From positions 1 to 15,263 of the forward strand of contig CALEJD010000078.1 of the NCBI GenBank assembly GCA_937898195.1: 15,263 nt of DNA. The letters run 5' to 3'. The notes beneath the pieces were generated by a model. It searched no databases. It worked only from the letters and a program-made list of their open reading frames with translations, and was not told the DNA's origin. This DNA comes from an uncultured Clostridia bacterium (lineage in GTDB: Bacteria; Bacillota; Clostridia; Oscillospirales; Acutalibacteraceae). Positions 1-6,632 of the stretch are shown here, in pieces (within the stretch, counting starts at the first letter, position 1; each line of letters begins with the position of its first letter). The position numbers were made by a program, and so were the translations under genes.

Positions 1-1
1 G

Positions 2-1414
2 CATTTTACCCCAAAGTGGAAGAATTGCTTGAATTCTGTTATCTCTGCCTTCTTTTGCAGAGCCACCCGCAGAGTCACCTTCGACGATGAAAATTTCAGT
101 ATTTTCAGGATTTTTATCAATACAGTCTGCAAGTTTACCAGGAAGTGAGTTTCCTTCAAGTGCAGATTTTCTTCTTGCACTGTCTCTTGCTTTTCTTGCT
201 GCTTCACGAGCGCGAGACGCATCAAGTGCTTTATTGAAAATAGCTTTTGCAGCCTGTGGATTTTCTTCAAAATATGTCATAAGCTTTTCATACATCATCT
301 TTGACACGATAGTCTGCATTTCTGTATTACCAAGCTTACCTTTTGTTTGTCCTTCAAACTCTGCTTCTGTAAGTTTTACGCTGATAACTGCTGTAAGACC
401 TTCACGGACATCGTCACCTGAAAGGTTTTTATCATTATCTTTTAAGAGTTTGAATTTTCTGCCGTATTCATTGAATACTCTTGTGAGTGCAGTTTTGAAA
501 CCGTTTTCGTGAGTACCGCCATCGATTGTGCGAACACCGTTAGCGAAACTCAAAATAATTTCGTTATAACCATCATTATATGAAATTGAAACTTCTGCAC
601 TTCTGTCACCACTTACAGTTGTGAAATGCATAATGTCATCTACAACAGGTGTCAAACCACGGCTTGTGTTAATATAATCAACGAATGATTTAATACCACC
701 CTCATAGCAGAAATTTTCTGTTACGATATTTTCTTCGTCACGTTTATCTGTAAGTGTAATTGAAAGACCTGCATTTAAGAATGCCTGTTCACGAAGTCTT
801 CTTTGTAAAACTTCATATTCATAAACTGTTGTTTCTGTAAAAATTTCAGTGTCAGCCTTGAACATAATAAATGTTCCTGTTTCGTCTGTATCCCCAACGA
901 TTTCAAGGTCAGTTGCAATATTACCACGCTCAAATTTTTGACGGTGAACATGACCATTCTGACTTACTTCAACAACGAACCATTCTGAAAGTGCGTTTAC
1001 AACTGATGAACCAACACCGTGCAAACCACCTGAAACTTTATAACCACTACCGCCGAATTTACCACCTGCGTGAAGCACTGTCAAAACAACAGTAACTGCA
1101 GGAAGTCCCTGCTGTTCATTGATACCAACAGGAATACCACGACCGTTGTCGCGTACTGTAATAATATTGTCAGGTAAAATCTCAACTTCAATGTGAGTAC
1201 AATAACCTGCAAGTGCTTCGTCGATTGAGTTGTCAACGATTTCATAAACCAAGTGATGAAGTCCTTTAGGACCTGTTGAACCGATATACATACCGGGACG
1301 TTTTCTAACTGCTTCAAGTCCTTCAAGAACCTGAATAGCAGACGCGTCGTATGTTTCGGTTACGACCGTGTCCATAACTTCTTGTTCTTCAATGTTTTTA
1401 ATCTGGTCGCTCAT
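2..1414 (-). CDS. gyrB: DNA gyrase subunit B, 3' end cut by window edge
   Basis: ATPase subunit of type II topoisomerase DNA gyrase, which introduces negative supercoils with GyrA. The first 471 codons are visible; the family is usually about 640 residues, so roughly the last quarter lies outside the window. The GHKL ATPase domain shows EIVDNSIDEALAG (about 58-70), DNGRGIPVG and GGLHGVGSSVVNAL. The TOPRIM domain begins at EGDSAGGSAK (about 445-454), followed by ILPLWGKM at the edge. The ATG at 1414 is preceded by GGAGG six bases upstream, and the N-terminus matches the family. It lies 27 bases after remB, the usual Firmicutes position, and is probably transcribed with the dnaA-recF group. I read no frameshift. 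The identification is secure. Confidence 0.97.
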   Translation of the reverse strand, partial: MSDQIKNIEEQEVMDTVVTETYDASAIQVLEGLEAVRKRPGMYIGSTGPKGLHHLVYEIVDNSIDEALAGYCTHIEVEILPDNIITVRDNGRGIPVGINEQQGLPAVTVVLTVLHAGGKFGGSGYKVSGGLHGVGSSVVNALSEWFVVEVSQNGHVHRQKFERGNIATDLEIVGDTDETGTFIMFKADTEIFTETTVYEYEVLQRRLREQAFLNAGLSITLTDKRDEENIVTENFCYEGGIKSFVDYINTSRGLTPVVDDIMHFTTVSGDRSAEVSISYNDGYNEIILSFANGVRTIDGGTHENGFKTALTRVFNEYGRKFKLLKDNDKNLSGDDVREGLTAVISVKLTEAEFEGQTKGKLGNTEMQTIVSKMMYEKLMTYFEENPQAAKAIFNKALDASRAREAARKARDSARRKSALEGNSLPGKLADCIDKNPENTEIFIVEGDSAGGSAKEGRDNRIQAILPLWGKM

Positions 1415-1425
1415 TTTTTTCCTCC

Positions 1426-1439
1426 GTCAAAACTTTGAC
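1426..1439. repeat. Short palindrome GTCAAAACTTTGAC before gyrB
   Basis: A perfect inverted repeat with 6-base arms (GTCAAA / TTTGAC) and a 2-base centre fills half of the 27-base remB-gyrB gap, just upstream of the gyrB Shine-Dalgarno. It could be a protein-binding site. A two-base loop is too small for a stable RNA hairpin with all pairs formed. There is no T-run, so it is not an intrinsic terminator. Function is unknown. Confidence 0.4.
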
Positions 1440-1441
1440 TT

Positions 1442-1699
1442 TTAAATATTTCCTTTTAATCTTTTAAAAATTGTTGATGTATTAAGTGGTGAAATATAAA
1501 CTTCTTTTTCATTGTTTTTTGTTGTCACAATAAAGGATTTTGGCAATTCTTCAAGTGAAACATAAATACATTCACCATTTTTTGCTGCAGTGTTTATATA
1601 TTCTCTTGTAGATTTCATAACAGTTGTATTATCCATATCAAAAATACCTAAAATATCTTTGTCTAGAATAACTGTATCCTGACCAATATTTAAATACAT
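1442..1699 (-). CDS. remB: RemB/YaaB, DUF370 (RemA-like) family protein
   Basis: An 85-residue protein of the DUF370 family, to which the B. subtilis matrix regulator RemA (YlzA) and its paralogue RemB (YaaB) belong. Visible family features are the N-terminal MYLNIG, the ILDKDILGIFDMD segment, a STREYI stretch, PKSFIVT near residue 55 and the C-terminal VYISPLNTSTIFKR. RemA is known to bind DNA as a ring-shaped oligomer. The RemB role is less clear, and DNA binding here is inferred from family. Location between recF and gyrB is the same as yaaB in B. subtilis. Its ATG overlaps the recF stop by one base (TGATG), implying translational coupling. No transmembrane segment is seen. Confidence 0.88.
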   Translation of the reverse strand: MYLNIGQDTVILDKDILGIFDMDNTTVMKSTREYINTAAKNGECIYVSLEELPKSFIVTTKNNEKEVYISPLNTSTIFKRLKGNI

Positions 1700-2793
1700 C
1701 AGTCCACCGCTTTTCCATTTTCTATCTTAAATACCTTACCTGCGTGAAGACGAGAAATAGTCTCTTTTTCGCAACAGGTAATAAAAACTTGTTTTCCTGT
1801 CATTTTATTAAGAATATAATTTTGTCTTGTACTGTCAAGCTCGCTCATAACATCATCCAATAAAATTATAGGATGTTCGCCTTTTAAATCTTTGATAATT
1901 TCAGCTTCACCAAGTTTAAGTGCAAGTGAAGCACTTCTTTGTTGACCTTGTGAACCAAACTTTCTCGCAGAAATGCCATTTATTGAAATTTCAATATCAT
2001 CTCTGTGAGGTCCTGTTGTTGTATTTTTAAGATACAAATCATTTGGACGATGTTTCAACATACTTTCAAAATATATTCTTGCAATATCTTGTTTATCTTC
2101 ACTTTCATAACGAACATTACTTAAATATTTAATTGTAAGCTCTTCTTTTTCACCTGAAATTCCGTTATAAATTTCACTTGCTTTAACTTGCAGTTTTTTA
2201 ATGTAATTTATTCTGTCAACAATTACATCTGCACCAGCGAGCGCTATTTTTTCATCCCAAATATCAAGTGTATCTAAAAGTGAAGAATTTTCTGCCGCAT
2301 TTTTTAAAAGTGCATTTTTTTGTGTTATCAGATGGTTAAAATATGTAAGTTTTTTTGCATACACATTATCTGTCTGACTGATTGCAGTATCAATAAATTT
2401 TCTTCTGTTTATTGGTCCGTCTTTTATAAGAGATAAATGTATGGGTGAAAACACAACAGCATAATATTTGCCGATTAATTCTCTTGGTGACCCAAGATTT
2501 ACACCGTTAAGACTTGCCATTCGCTTTTTTTCAATAAAAATTGATGCGTTATTTTCACGAAGAGCAGTTTCAAAGCTCATTAAAATCTTAGAATTTTCAT
2601 TGTCAAACTGAATAAGCTCACTATCTTTTGAGTTTCTAAAACTCTTACATCCTGTAAAAAGCCAGATTGCTTCTAAAAGATTTGTTTTGCCTTGTCCATT
2701 TTGACCATATATAACATTTATTTCTTTGTGCGGAAAAATCCCTATAAAATCAATATTACGGAAATTTTCAATTTTTATCTCATTAACGTGCAT
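1699..2793 (-). CDS. recF: DNA replication and repair protein RecF
   Basis: A 364-residue SMC-like ATPase that loads RecA at single-strand gaps with RecO and RecR. The Walker A motif GQNGQGKT is at 30-37, the ABC signature SQGQQR at 281-286, and Walker B IILLDDVMSELD at 309-320, with a helical arm between. Length is normal for the family (about 360-370). The N-terminus NEIKIENFRNI is typical. The gene starts one base inside the yaaA stop codon and ends one base inside the remB start (both TGATG), so it is embedded in a coupled operon behind dnaN, the conserved Firmicutes order. All motifs needed for ATP binding and hydrolysis look intact. Confidence 0.97.
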   Translation of the reverse strand: MHVNEIKIENFRNIDFIGIFPHKEINVIYGQNGQGKTNLLEAIWLFTGCKSFRNSKDSELIQFDNENSKILMSFETALRENNASIFIEKKRMASLNGVNLGSPRELIGKYYAVVFSPIHLSLIKDGPINRRKFIDTAISQTDNVYAKKLTYFNHLITQKNALLKNAAENSSLLDTLDIWDEKIALAGADVIVDRINYIKKLQVKASEIYNGISGEKEELTIKYLSNVRYESEDKQDIARIYFESMLKHRPNDLYLKNTTTGPHRDDIEISINGISARKFGSQGQQRSASLALKLGEAEIIKDLKGEHPIILLDDVMSELDSTRQNYILNKMTGKQVFITCCEKETISRLHAGKVFKIENGKAVD

Positions 2794-3035
2794 CAGATAA
2801 CCTCATAAACAACGCCGTCAAATTCAACCTTTTCACCTTGATGAATTTTTTTACCACGAGCAGTGCAGACTTCACCATTAACCTTAACGTCGCCTTCTTG
2901 AATGACGATTTTTGCATGGCCACCTGTCATAACTGCATTAACAAGCTTTAACAATGCATCAAGTCTAATAAAATCGCTATCTATTTGAATTTGTCTATGC
3001 TCTTTTTGTTTAATTCTCGCTGAAATCTTTTTCAT
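2793..3035 (-). CDS. yaaA: S4-domain RNA-binding protein YaaA
   Basis: An 80-residue protein consisting almost entirely of an S4 RNA-binding fold: DFIRLDALLKLVNAVMTGG, then EGDVKVNGEVCTARGKKI and the final strand VEFDGVVYEV. In Firmicutes this small S4 gene sits invariably between dnaN and recF. A role in ribosome or RNA metabolism is inferred from family only. The ATG at 3035 is one base after the dnaN TGA stop. Its Shine-Dalgarno (AAGGAT) is inside the dnaN 3' end, about eight bases upstream. It overlaps recF by one base at its own stop. This is not the E. coli peroxide-stress YaaA, which shares only the name. Confidence 0.9.
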   Translation of the reverse strand: MKKISARIKQKEHRQIQIDSDFIRLDALLKLVNAVMTGGHAKIVIQEGDVKVNGEVCTARGKKIHQGEKVEFDGVVYEVI

Positions 3036-3036
3036 A

Positions 3037-4158
3037 TCAGTTCATCCTTACAGGAAGTACCATAAACAAGAAACTTCTTTCATAGATGAGTGAACCATCA
3101 TCTTCTGGTACCATAATAATTGGTGATGTTGCACCGTTAAGACGAAGAGTGATTTCATCTGTATCACAAACTTTAAGAGCATCTAGAAGATATTTGTTGT
3201 TAAAACCAATTTCTACTCTTTCACCCTGAATGTCTGCAAGAATTCTGTCATTTGCAGTACCAAGAGCAGTTGTACTTGAAATTCTGATTGAATCTGTATC
3301 AAAAATACATCTTACATAACTCTTAATTCTTTCAGTAATAATAAGAGATGTTCTTTCAATACTACTGATAAGATTTCTTGTGTTAACTTTTACTTCTGTT
3401 TTTGCAGTTGTTGGAATTGCTGCTTTATAACTTAAAAACTCACCTTCGAGAAGACGAGAAATAATTACATAATTGCCACATTCAAAAAGAATATGACGAG
3501 AAGCAACAACCATTGAAATTGTTTCGCAATTATCCCCAATAAGCTTTACAACTTCATTAAGTGTTTTCTTTGGAACAACAAAGATTTTTTCTTCGCCGTT
3601 ATAATCAATTTTTTCATTTCTGATTGCAAGCTTATAACCGTCAACTGAAACAAGACGAATATTACCACTTGTAACTTCAAAACGAACACCTGTGTGAATA
3701 ACTTTTGAATCATTTTCTGCAGCAGCAAAAATTGTTTTCTTAACCATATCTTTAAGAATTTCGCCACCTACAACAATTGGAAAACCACCTGAAACTGATG
3801 GAAGCTCAGGATAATCAGCTTCTGAAAATCCCATAATTGAGAATTCAGAGTCACCACTCTTAATTTTGCAGATAAGACGGTCATCACATTCAATTGAAAC
3901 AAGGTCATCAGGAACATTTCTCAAAATATCGCAAAGAATTTTTGCATTTAAAATAATGCTACCAGTTTGTTCAACTCGACCTGCAACTGATGTGATAATG
4001 CCAACTTCAAGGTCATAACCTGTGAGCATAATTCTGTCATTTTCTGCTTTTATTAAAATACCTTCAATTGTTGGAAGGTTTGATGACTTTGTAGATGTTG
4101 CTCTTTGAACATTCATACAAGCTTCACTGAGAATTTGTGAGGAACAGATAAATTTCAT
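3037..4158 (-). CDS. dnaN: DNA polymerase III beta sliding clamp
   Basis: The processivity clamp of the replicative polymerase, a dimeric ring around DNA and hub for PolC/DnaE, mismatch repair and others. The start chosen is ATG 4158 (MKFICSSQILSEACMNVQRA), giving 373 residues, normal for the family. An ATG two codons upstream at 4164 is only one base from the AAAGGAG Shine-Dalgarno and is unlikely to be used, whereas 4158 is about seven bases away. Family landmarks include LPTIEGILIKAENDRIML, LTGYDLEVGI and the C-terminal hydrophobic end VLPVRMN, in the region that shapes the clamp's partner-binding groove. It lies downstream of dnaA across a 213-base gap holding origin elements, and heads the tightly packed dnaN-yaaA-recF-remB run. 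Confidence 0.96.
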   Translation of the reverse strand: MKFICSSQILSEACMNVQRATSTKSSNLPTIEGILIKAENDRIMLTGYDLEVGIITSVAGRVEQTGSIILNAKILCDILRNVPDDLVSIECDDRLICKIKSGDSEFSIMGFSEADYPELPSVSGGFPIVVGGEILKDMVKKTIFAAAENDSKVIHTGVRFEVTSGNIRLVSVDGYKLAIRNEKIDYNGEEKIFVVPKKTLNEVVKLIGDNCETISMVVASRHILFECGNYVIISRLLEGEFLSYKAAIPTTAKTEVKVNTRNLISSIERTSLIITERIKSYVRCIFDTDSIRISSTTALGTANDRILADIQGERVEIGFNNKYLLDALKVCDTDEITLRLNGATSPIIMVPEDDGSLIYERSFLFMVLPVRMN

Positions 4159-4182
4159 AAACATTCTCCTTTAAAAGAATAA

Positions 4183-4234
4183 AAATAATAAAAAGAATAG
4201 TATTAGTAGTAGAGTCGGTTTAAACTGTCGAAAA
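4183..4234 (-). other. Putative origin unwinding element: box plus DnaA-trio run
   Basis: A box-like 9-mer TTTTCGACA (minus strand, 4234-4226) is followed by a 13-base spacer and then a triplet series. Read 3' to 5' on the plus strand from 4212 downwards this gives GAT, GAT, GAT, TAT, GAT, then AAG, AAA, AAT, AAT, AAA. DnaA-trios (3'-[G/A]A[T/A]-5' repeats next to a DnaA box and spacer) are the single-strand initiator-binding element described for B. subtilis and many other bacteria. Eight of ten triplets fit. The adjoining sequence up to dnaN is nearly all A/T, as expected for melting. Confidence 0.7.
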
Positions 4235-4328
4235 CTCTGTTTTTTCTTTATTTATAGGGCTTAACAGAATTTTTTTCTGTTTTGAAAAGTCTTTAATGGA
4301 TTGTCAAAACAAAAGTTATAAACTAACT

Positions 4329-4370
4329 TGTTGAAAACCTGATTGTTGAAAATTTAAAAATTGTTGAAAT
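4329..4370 (-). repeat. Three tandem DnaA-box-like 9-mers (TTTTCAACA type)
   Basis: On the minus strand the copies are ATTTCAACA (4370-4362), TTTTCAACA (4352-4344) and TTTTCAACA (4337-4329), starting 15 to 18 bases apart and all in the same orientation. They begin two bases after the dnaA stop. They differ from canonical TTATCCACA at positions 3 and 6. The same 9-mer recurs as an inverted pair upstream of dnaA. Function as DnaA boxes is inferred from position, spacing and recurrence. Confidence 0.7.
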
Positions 4371-4371
4371 C

Positions 4372-5691
4372 TTAGTCATTTATATTCTTAATAATTTCAT
4401 TAATCAAGTTTTTATATTTTGAGTCAGAATTAATTTTATTTTGAACATTTTTAAGTGAAGAGTTAACAGTTGAATGATTTCTGCCAAAGACTTTACCAAC
4501 TTCATCTTGAGATAAATCAGTAATTTCTCTAATAATGTACATTGCAGCCTGTCTTGCGTTGTTAATGTTAGCATCACGACGCTCACTTTTAAGCTGTTCA
4601 GCAGTAACACCAAAAGTAAAAGATACATTTTCAAGAATATTATCAATTACAACGCCGATTGGTTGGCTTGTAATAAGAATATCTTTAAGCACTTCTTTTG
4701 CAACTTCAATTGTTGGTGAAACATCATTAAATGAGCAATAAGCATAAATATTTTTAACTGCTGAACCCATCTGACGAACATTGCTTTTAATATTTTCAGC
4801 AATAAAGCTACAAACATCATTTGGCAATTCAAAACGAAGTCCGTTTGCTTTATCTTTGATAATTGCAACTCTTGTTTCAAAATCAGGTGGTTGAATGTCA
4901 CAAAGAAGACCACTTTCAAATCTTGTTTTAAGTCTGTCTTCAATTTTTGGAATAGCACTTGGTGGCTTGTCCGATGTCAAAACAATTTGTTTTCCGGCTT
5001 TGATTAAAGTATCAAAGGTATGGAAGATTTCTTCTTCAGTTTGAGCTTTACCTGCAATAAATTGAATATCGTCAATAAGTAAAGCATCACAAGTTCTGTA
5101 TTTATTATGTAAATCGTGAGTTGTTTTTGTCTGCAATGCAAAATAGAGTTCATTTGTTAGATTTTCACTTGTTGTATAAACAATATTCGCGTCAGGATTA
5201 TTACTCTTAATTTTTTCAATAATAGCATTTAAAAGGTGAGTTTTGCCAAGTCCTGAATTACCATAAATAAATAATGGATTAAAAACTGACCCAGGAGTTT
5301 CCGCAACTCTCATTGATGCTGTATAAGCAAATTTGTTTGATGGACCAACTACGAAATTATTAAAAGTTAATTTTGCATTTTCAATATTTGAATAACTTGA
5401 ACCATTTGAAGCTGAATTGTTTTCTTCGCTTTTATCGTTTGGAATATTTTCAAAAGGAATAAGCTCAATTTCAACATTGAAACCCAAAACATTATAAAAA
5501 CCGTCTTCAATAAGTTGACGATATTTATCCATAATCAAGTCAATTTTAAAGCCAGGTGCTGCAATAATAACTCTTTCTGATTCAAGTTTAATAAGCTTTA
5601 ATGGCTCAATCCACATATTATATGCGATTGAATTCATATTTTCTCTGCAATAATCACAGACAGCTTGCCAGAATTCTGAATATGAGTTCAC
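4372..5691 (-). CDS. dnaA: Chromosomal replication initiator protein DnaA
   Basis: AAA+ initiator that binds oriC, oligomerises on ATP binding and melts the origin. 439 residues: domain I about 1-80 (partner interaction), a short polar linker about 85-105, AAA+ domain with Walker A GNSGLGKT (144-151), Walker B LLIDD (204-208), an arginine-finger region RLKTRFESGL (253-262) and sensor II around SNVRQMG (303-309), then DNA-binding domain IV from about 345. The start is GTG at 5691: an in-frame TAA lies immediately upstream and AAAGGAAG sits at Shine-Dalgarno distance. Domain IV carries GRNHSTVNSS (403-412) where the family normally has GRDH[ST]TV followed by IHA-like residues. Asn405 therefore replaces a conserved base-contacting Asp. 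It is divergent from rpmH and flanked by origin motifs, so probably autoregulated. Confidence 0.98.
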   Translation of the reverse strand: MNSYSEFWQAVCDYCRENMNSIAYNMWIEPLKLIKLESERVIIAAPGFKIDLIMDKYRQLIEDGFYNVLGFNVEIELIPFENIPNDKSEENNSASNGSSYSNIENAKLTFNNFVVGPSNKFAYTASMRVAETPGSVFNPLFIYGNSGLGKTHLLNAIIEKIKSNNPDANIVYTTSENLTNELYFALQTKTTHDLHNKYRTCDALLIDDIQFIAGKAQTEEEIFHTFDTLIKAGKQIVLTSDKPPSAIPKIEDRLKTRFESGLLCDIQPPDFETRVAIIKDKANGLRFELPNDVCSFIAENIKSNVRQMGSAVKNIYAYCSFNDVSPTIEVAKEVLKDILITSQPIGVVIDNILENVSFTFGVTAEQLKSERRDANINNARQAAMYIIREITDLSQDEVGKVFGRNHSTVNSSLKNVQNKINSDSKYKNLINEIIKNIND

Positions 5692-5812
5692 TTAAATCTT
5701 CCTTTCAATATTTTTTATAAAAACAGGTAAAATGCTGTAATTTCAATAAAAACCGCGTTATTTTGCGTTTTTGGTGAATATAAGTGTACTTGCCCACTAT
5801 CATACATAATCA

Positions 5813-5841
5813 ATTTTAGCACACTTTAAAACGAATTTCAA
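5813..5841 (-). promoter_or_regulatory. dnaA promoter, proximal (extended -10)
   Basis: Minus strand: -35 TTGAAA (5841-5836), a 17-base spacer ending in TGC, and -10 TAAAAT (5818-5813). The TGn element directly before the -10 is the extended -10 feature. A start near 5806 would give a leader of roughly 115 bases before the GTG. Prediction from sequence only. Confidence 0.6.
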
Positions 5842-5879
5842 TGAATTTTAAAGGAAAAATTAAATAAATATACAATTAT

Positions 5880-5909
5880 AGTATATATATAAATAGTGCA
5901 ACTTTTCAA
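5880..5909 (-). promoter_or_regulatory. dnaA promoter, distal candidate
   Basis: Minus strand: -35 TTGAAA (5909-5904), an 18-base spacer and -10 TATACT (5885-5880). A TATAAT overlaps two bases downstream but has a poorer -35 spacing. It lies about 35 bases from the inverted DnaA-box pair, a suitable distance for repression or activation by DnaA. Confidence 0.45.
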
Positions 5910-5942
5910 AAAATTAAAAAATAAAATAAAAATTTCAGGTTG

Positions 5943-5979
5943 AGTTTTCAACATAAAACACAAGATATTGTTGAAAACT
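5943..5979. repeat. Inverted pair of DnaA-box-like sites upstream of dnaA
   Basis: AGTTTTCAACA (5943-5953) and its exact reverse complement TGTTGAAAACT (5969-5979) face each other across 15 bases. The core 9-mer TTTTCAACA is identical to two of the tandem copies after dnaA. An 11-base perfect inverted repeat between divergent promoters is likely an operator. The shared motif makes DnaA the natural binder, by inference. Confidence 0.65.
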
Positions 5980-6036
5980 TTGTTTTTTTATTATGAAACC
6001 CAAATATATTGACTTTTTTGCGATGATTTTTTAAAG

Positions 6037-6065
6037 TTGACAAGTTGACAAAATTTTTATATAAT
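6037..6065 (+). promoter_or_regulatory. Consensus sigma-A promoter for the rpmH operon
   Basis: -35 TTGACA (6037-6042), a 17-base spacer and -10 TATAAT (6060-6065): both hexamers perfect and spacing optimal. A second TTGACA at 6045-6050 gives a direct repeat (GTTGACAA/GTTGACAA) but is too close to serve this -10. Predicted start is near 6072, giving a leader of about 50 bases before rpmH. Confidence 0.88.
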
Positions 6066-6122
6066 GTCTATCCGCAGATATTTTTACATGTGTGACTATT
6101 AAATGAAACGGAGGAGTAAATA

Positions 6123-6257
6123 ATGAAGAGAACTTATCAGCCTAAAAAGCGTCATCGCAAGATGGAACACGGCTTCCGTAAGAGAATGTCTGACAGAAAT
6201 GGCAGAAAGGTACTTGCTCGTAGAAGAGCTAAGGGCAGAAAGCAGTTGACATATTAA
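6123..6257 (+). CDS. rpmH: 50S ribosomal protein L34
   Basis: A 44-residue, highly basic ribosomal protein of the large subunit. The sequence opens MKRTYQPKKRHRK and contains HGFRKRM and the C-terminal RRRAKGRKQL, the full length of the L34 family. The ATG has a strong GGAGG eight bases upstream and follows the consensus promoter. It is first in the operon, immediately before rnpA, a nearly universal bacterial order that links ribosome and RNase P protein production. Confidence 0.97.
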   Translation: MKRTYQPKKRHRKMEHGFRKRMSDRNGRKVLARRRAKGRKQLTY

Positions 6258-6281
6258 TTTGTCAATGAAGGTTTTTAAAAA

Positions 6282-6632
6282 GTGAAACGGACAGTAACAT
6301 TAAAAGAAAATTGCGATTTTCGCAGACTGTACGGCAAAGGTAAATCATTTCAATCTCCTGCACTGGTTTCTTATGTATTGAAAAACCGTGCGGGAATTTG
6401 TCGTATCGGGATAACTACTTCAAAAAAGATAGGTAATGCAGTTGAAAGAAATCGTTCAAGACGAGTTATTCGTGCGGCTTATTGTGAAATTGAAGATAGA
6501 ATAAACGGTAATTATGATTTCGTATTTGTTGCTAGGTCAAGAACAAAATATCAAAAAAGCACACAGATAGCACAATTAATGCTTTCACAGTTAAAGGAAG
6601 CAGGTGTAATTGATGAAACAGTTCATAATTAA
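6282..6632 (+). CDS. rnpA: Ribonuclease P protein component
   Basis: Protein subunit of RNase P, which helps the catalytic RNA bind pre-tRNA and trim the 5' leader. 116 residues, normal length. The conserved RNR region reads KKIGNAVERNRSRR at 48-61, after the FRRLYGKGKSF stretch typical of the family. The start is GTG at 6282: an in-frame TAA at 6276-6278 excludes anything longer. An AAGG about ten bases upstream is a weak Shine-Dalgarno. It lies 24 bases after rpmH, and its last 20 bases overlap yidD. Confidence 0.96.
   Translation: MKRTVTLKENCDFRRLYGKGKSFQSPALVSYVLKNRAGICRIGITTSKKIGNAVERNRSRRVIRAAYCEIEDRINGNYDFVFVARSRTKYQKSTQIAQLMLSQLKEAGVIDETVHN

Larger units (their letters stand above)
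4159..4371. other. oriC: oriC region between dnaA and dnaN
   Basis: A 213-base AT-rich gap with no gene. Read in the dnaA direction it holds three tandem TTTTCAACA-type 9-mers, a 94-base stretch with nested short inverted repeats (TGTTTTGA at 4278-4285 with TCAAAACA at 4304-4311; AACAGAA at 4263-4269 with TTCTGTT at 4275-4281), a fourth box-like 9-mer TTTTCGACA, a spacer, a repeating TAG-type triplet run and an A/T-only stretch up to the dnaN Shine-Dalgarno. Boxes, then triplets, then an unwinding region before dnaN is the arrangement known from B. subtilis oriC. The inverted repeats have no T-run in either direction, so no intrinsic terminator is seen after dnaA. No convincing dnaN promoter was identified. 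Confidence 0.8.
5692..6122. other. dnaA-rpmH divergent intergenic region, upstream part of oriC
   Basis: 431 bases without a gene, very AT-rich around 5855-5940. From left to right it holds the dnaA leader and Shine-Dalgarno, two candidate dnaA promoters on the minus strand, an A/T-only stretch, the inverted DnaA-box pair at 5943-5979, the rpmH promoter at 6037-6065 and the rpmH leader. In B. subtilis the equivalent gap forms the upstream half of a bipartite origin; the same is inferred here. No TTATCCACA box is present. Confidence 0.7.

Noticed and set aside
87..512. 141-residue open frame on the plus strand
   Set aside because: It lies antisense within the well-conserved gyrB coding sequence, has low-complexity Ser/Leu-rich composition and no recognisable family or good ribosome-binding site.
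4263..4281. AACAGAA/TTCTGTT hairpin after dnaA as a terminator
   Set aside because: In neither direction is the stem followed by a T-run; the stem is weak and A/T-rich. Better regarded as part of the origin sequence.
6265..6285. Six-codon ORF (ATG to TGA) overlapping the rnpA GTG start
   Set aside because: No Shine-Dalgarno in front of it and the sequence is low complexity; probably chance, although a leader peptide cannot be fully excluded.
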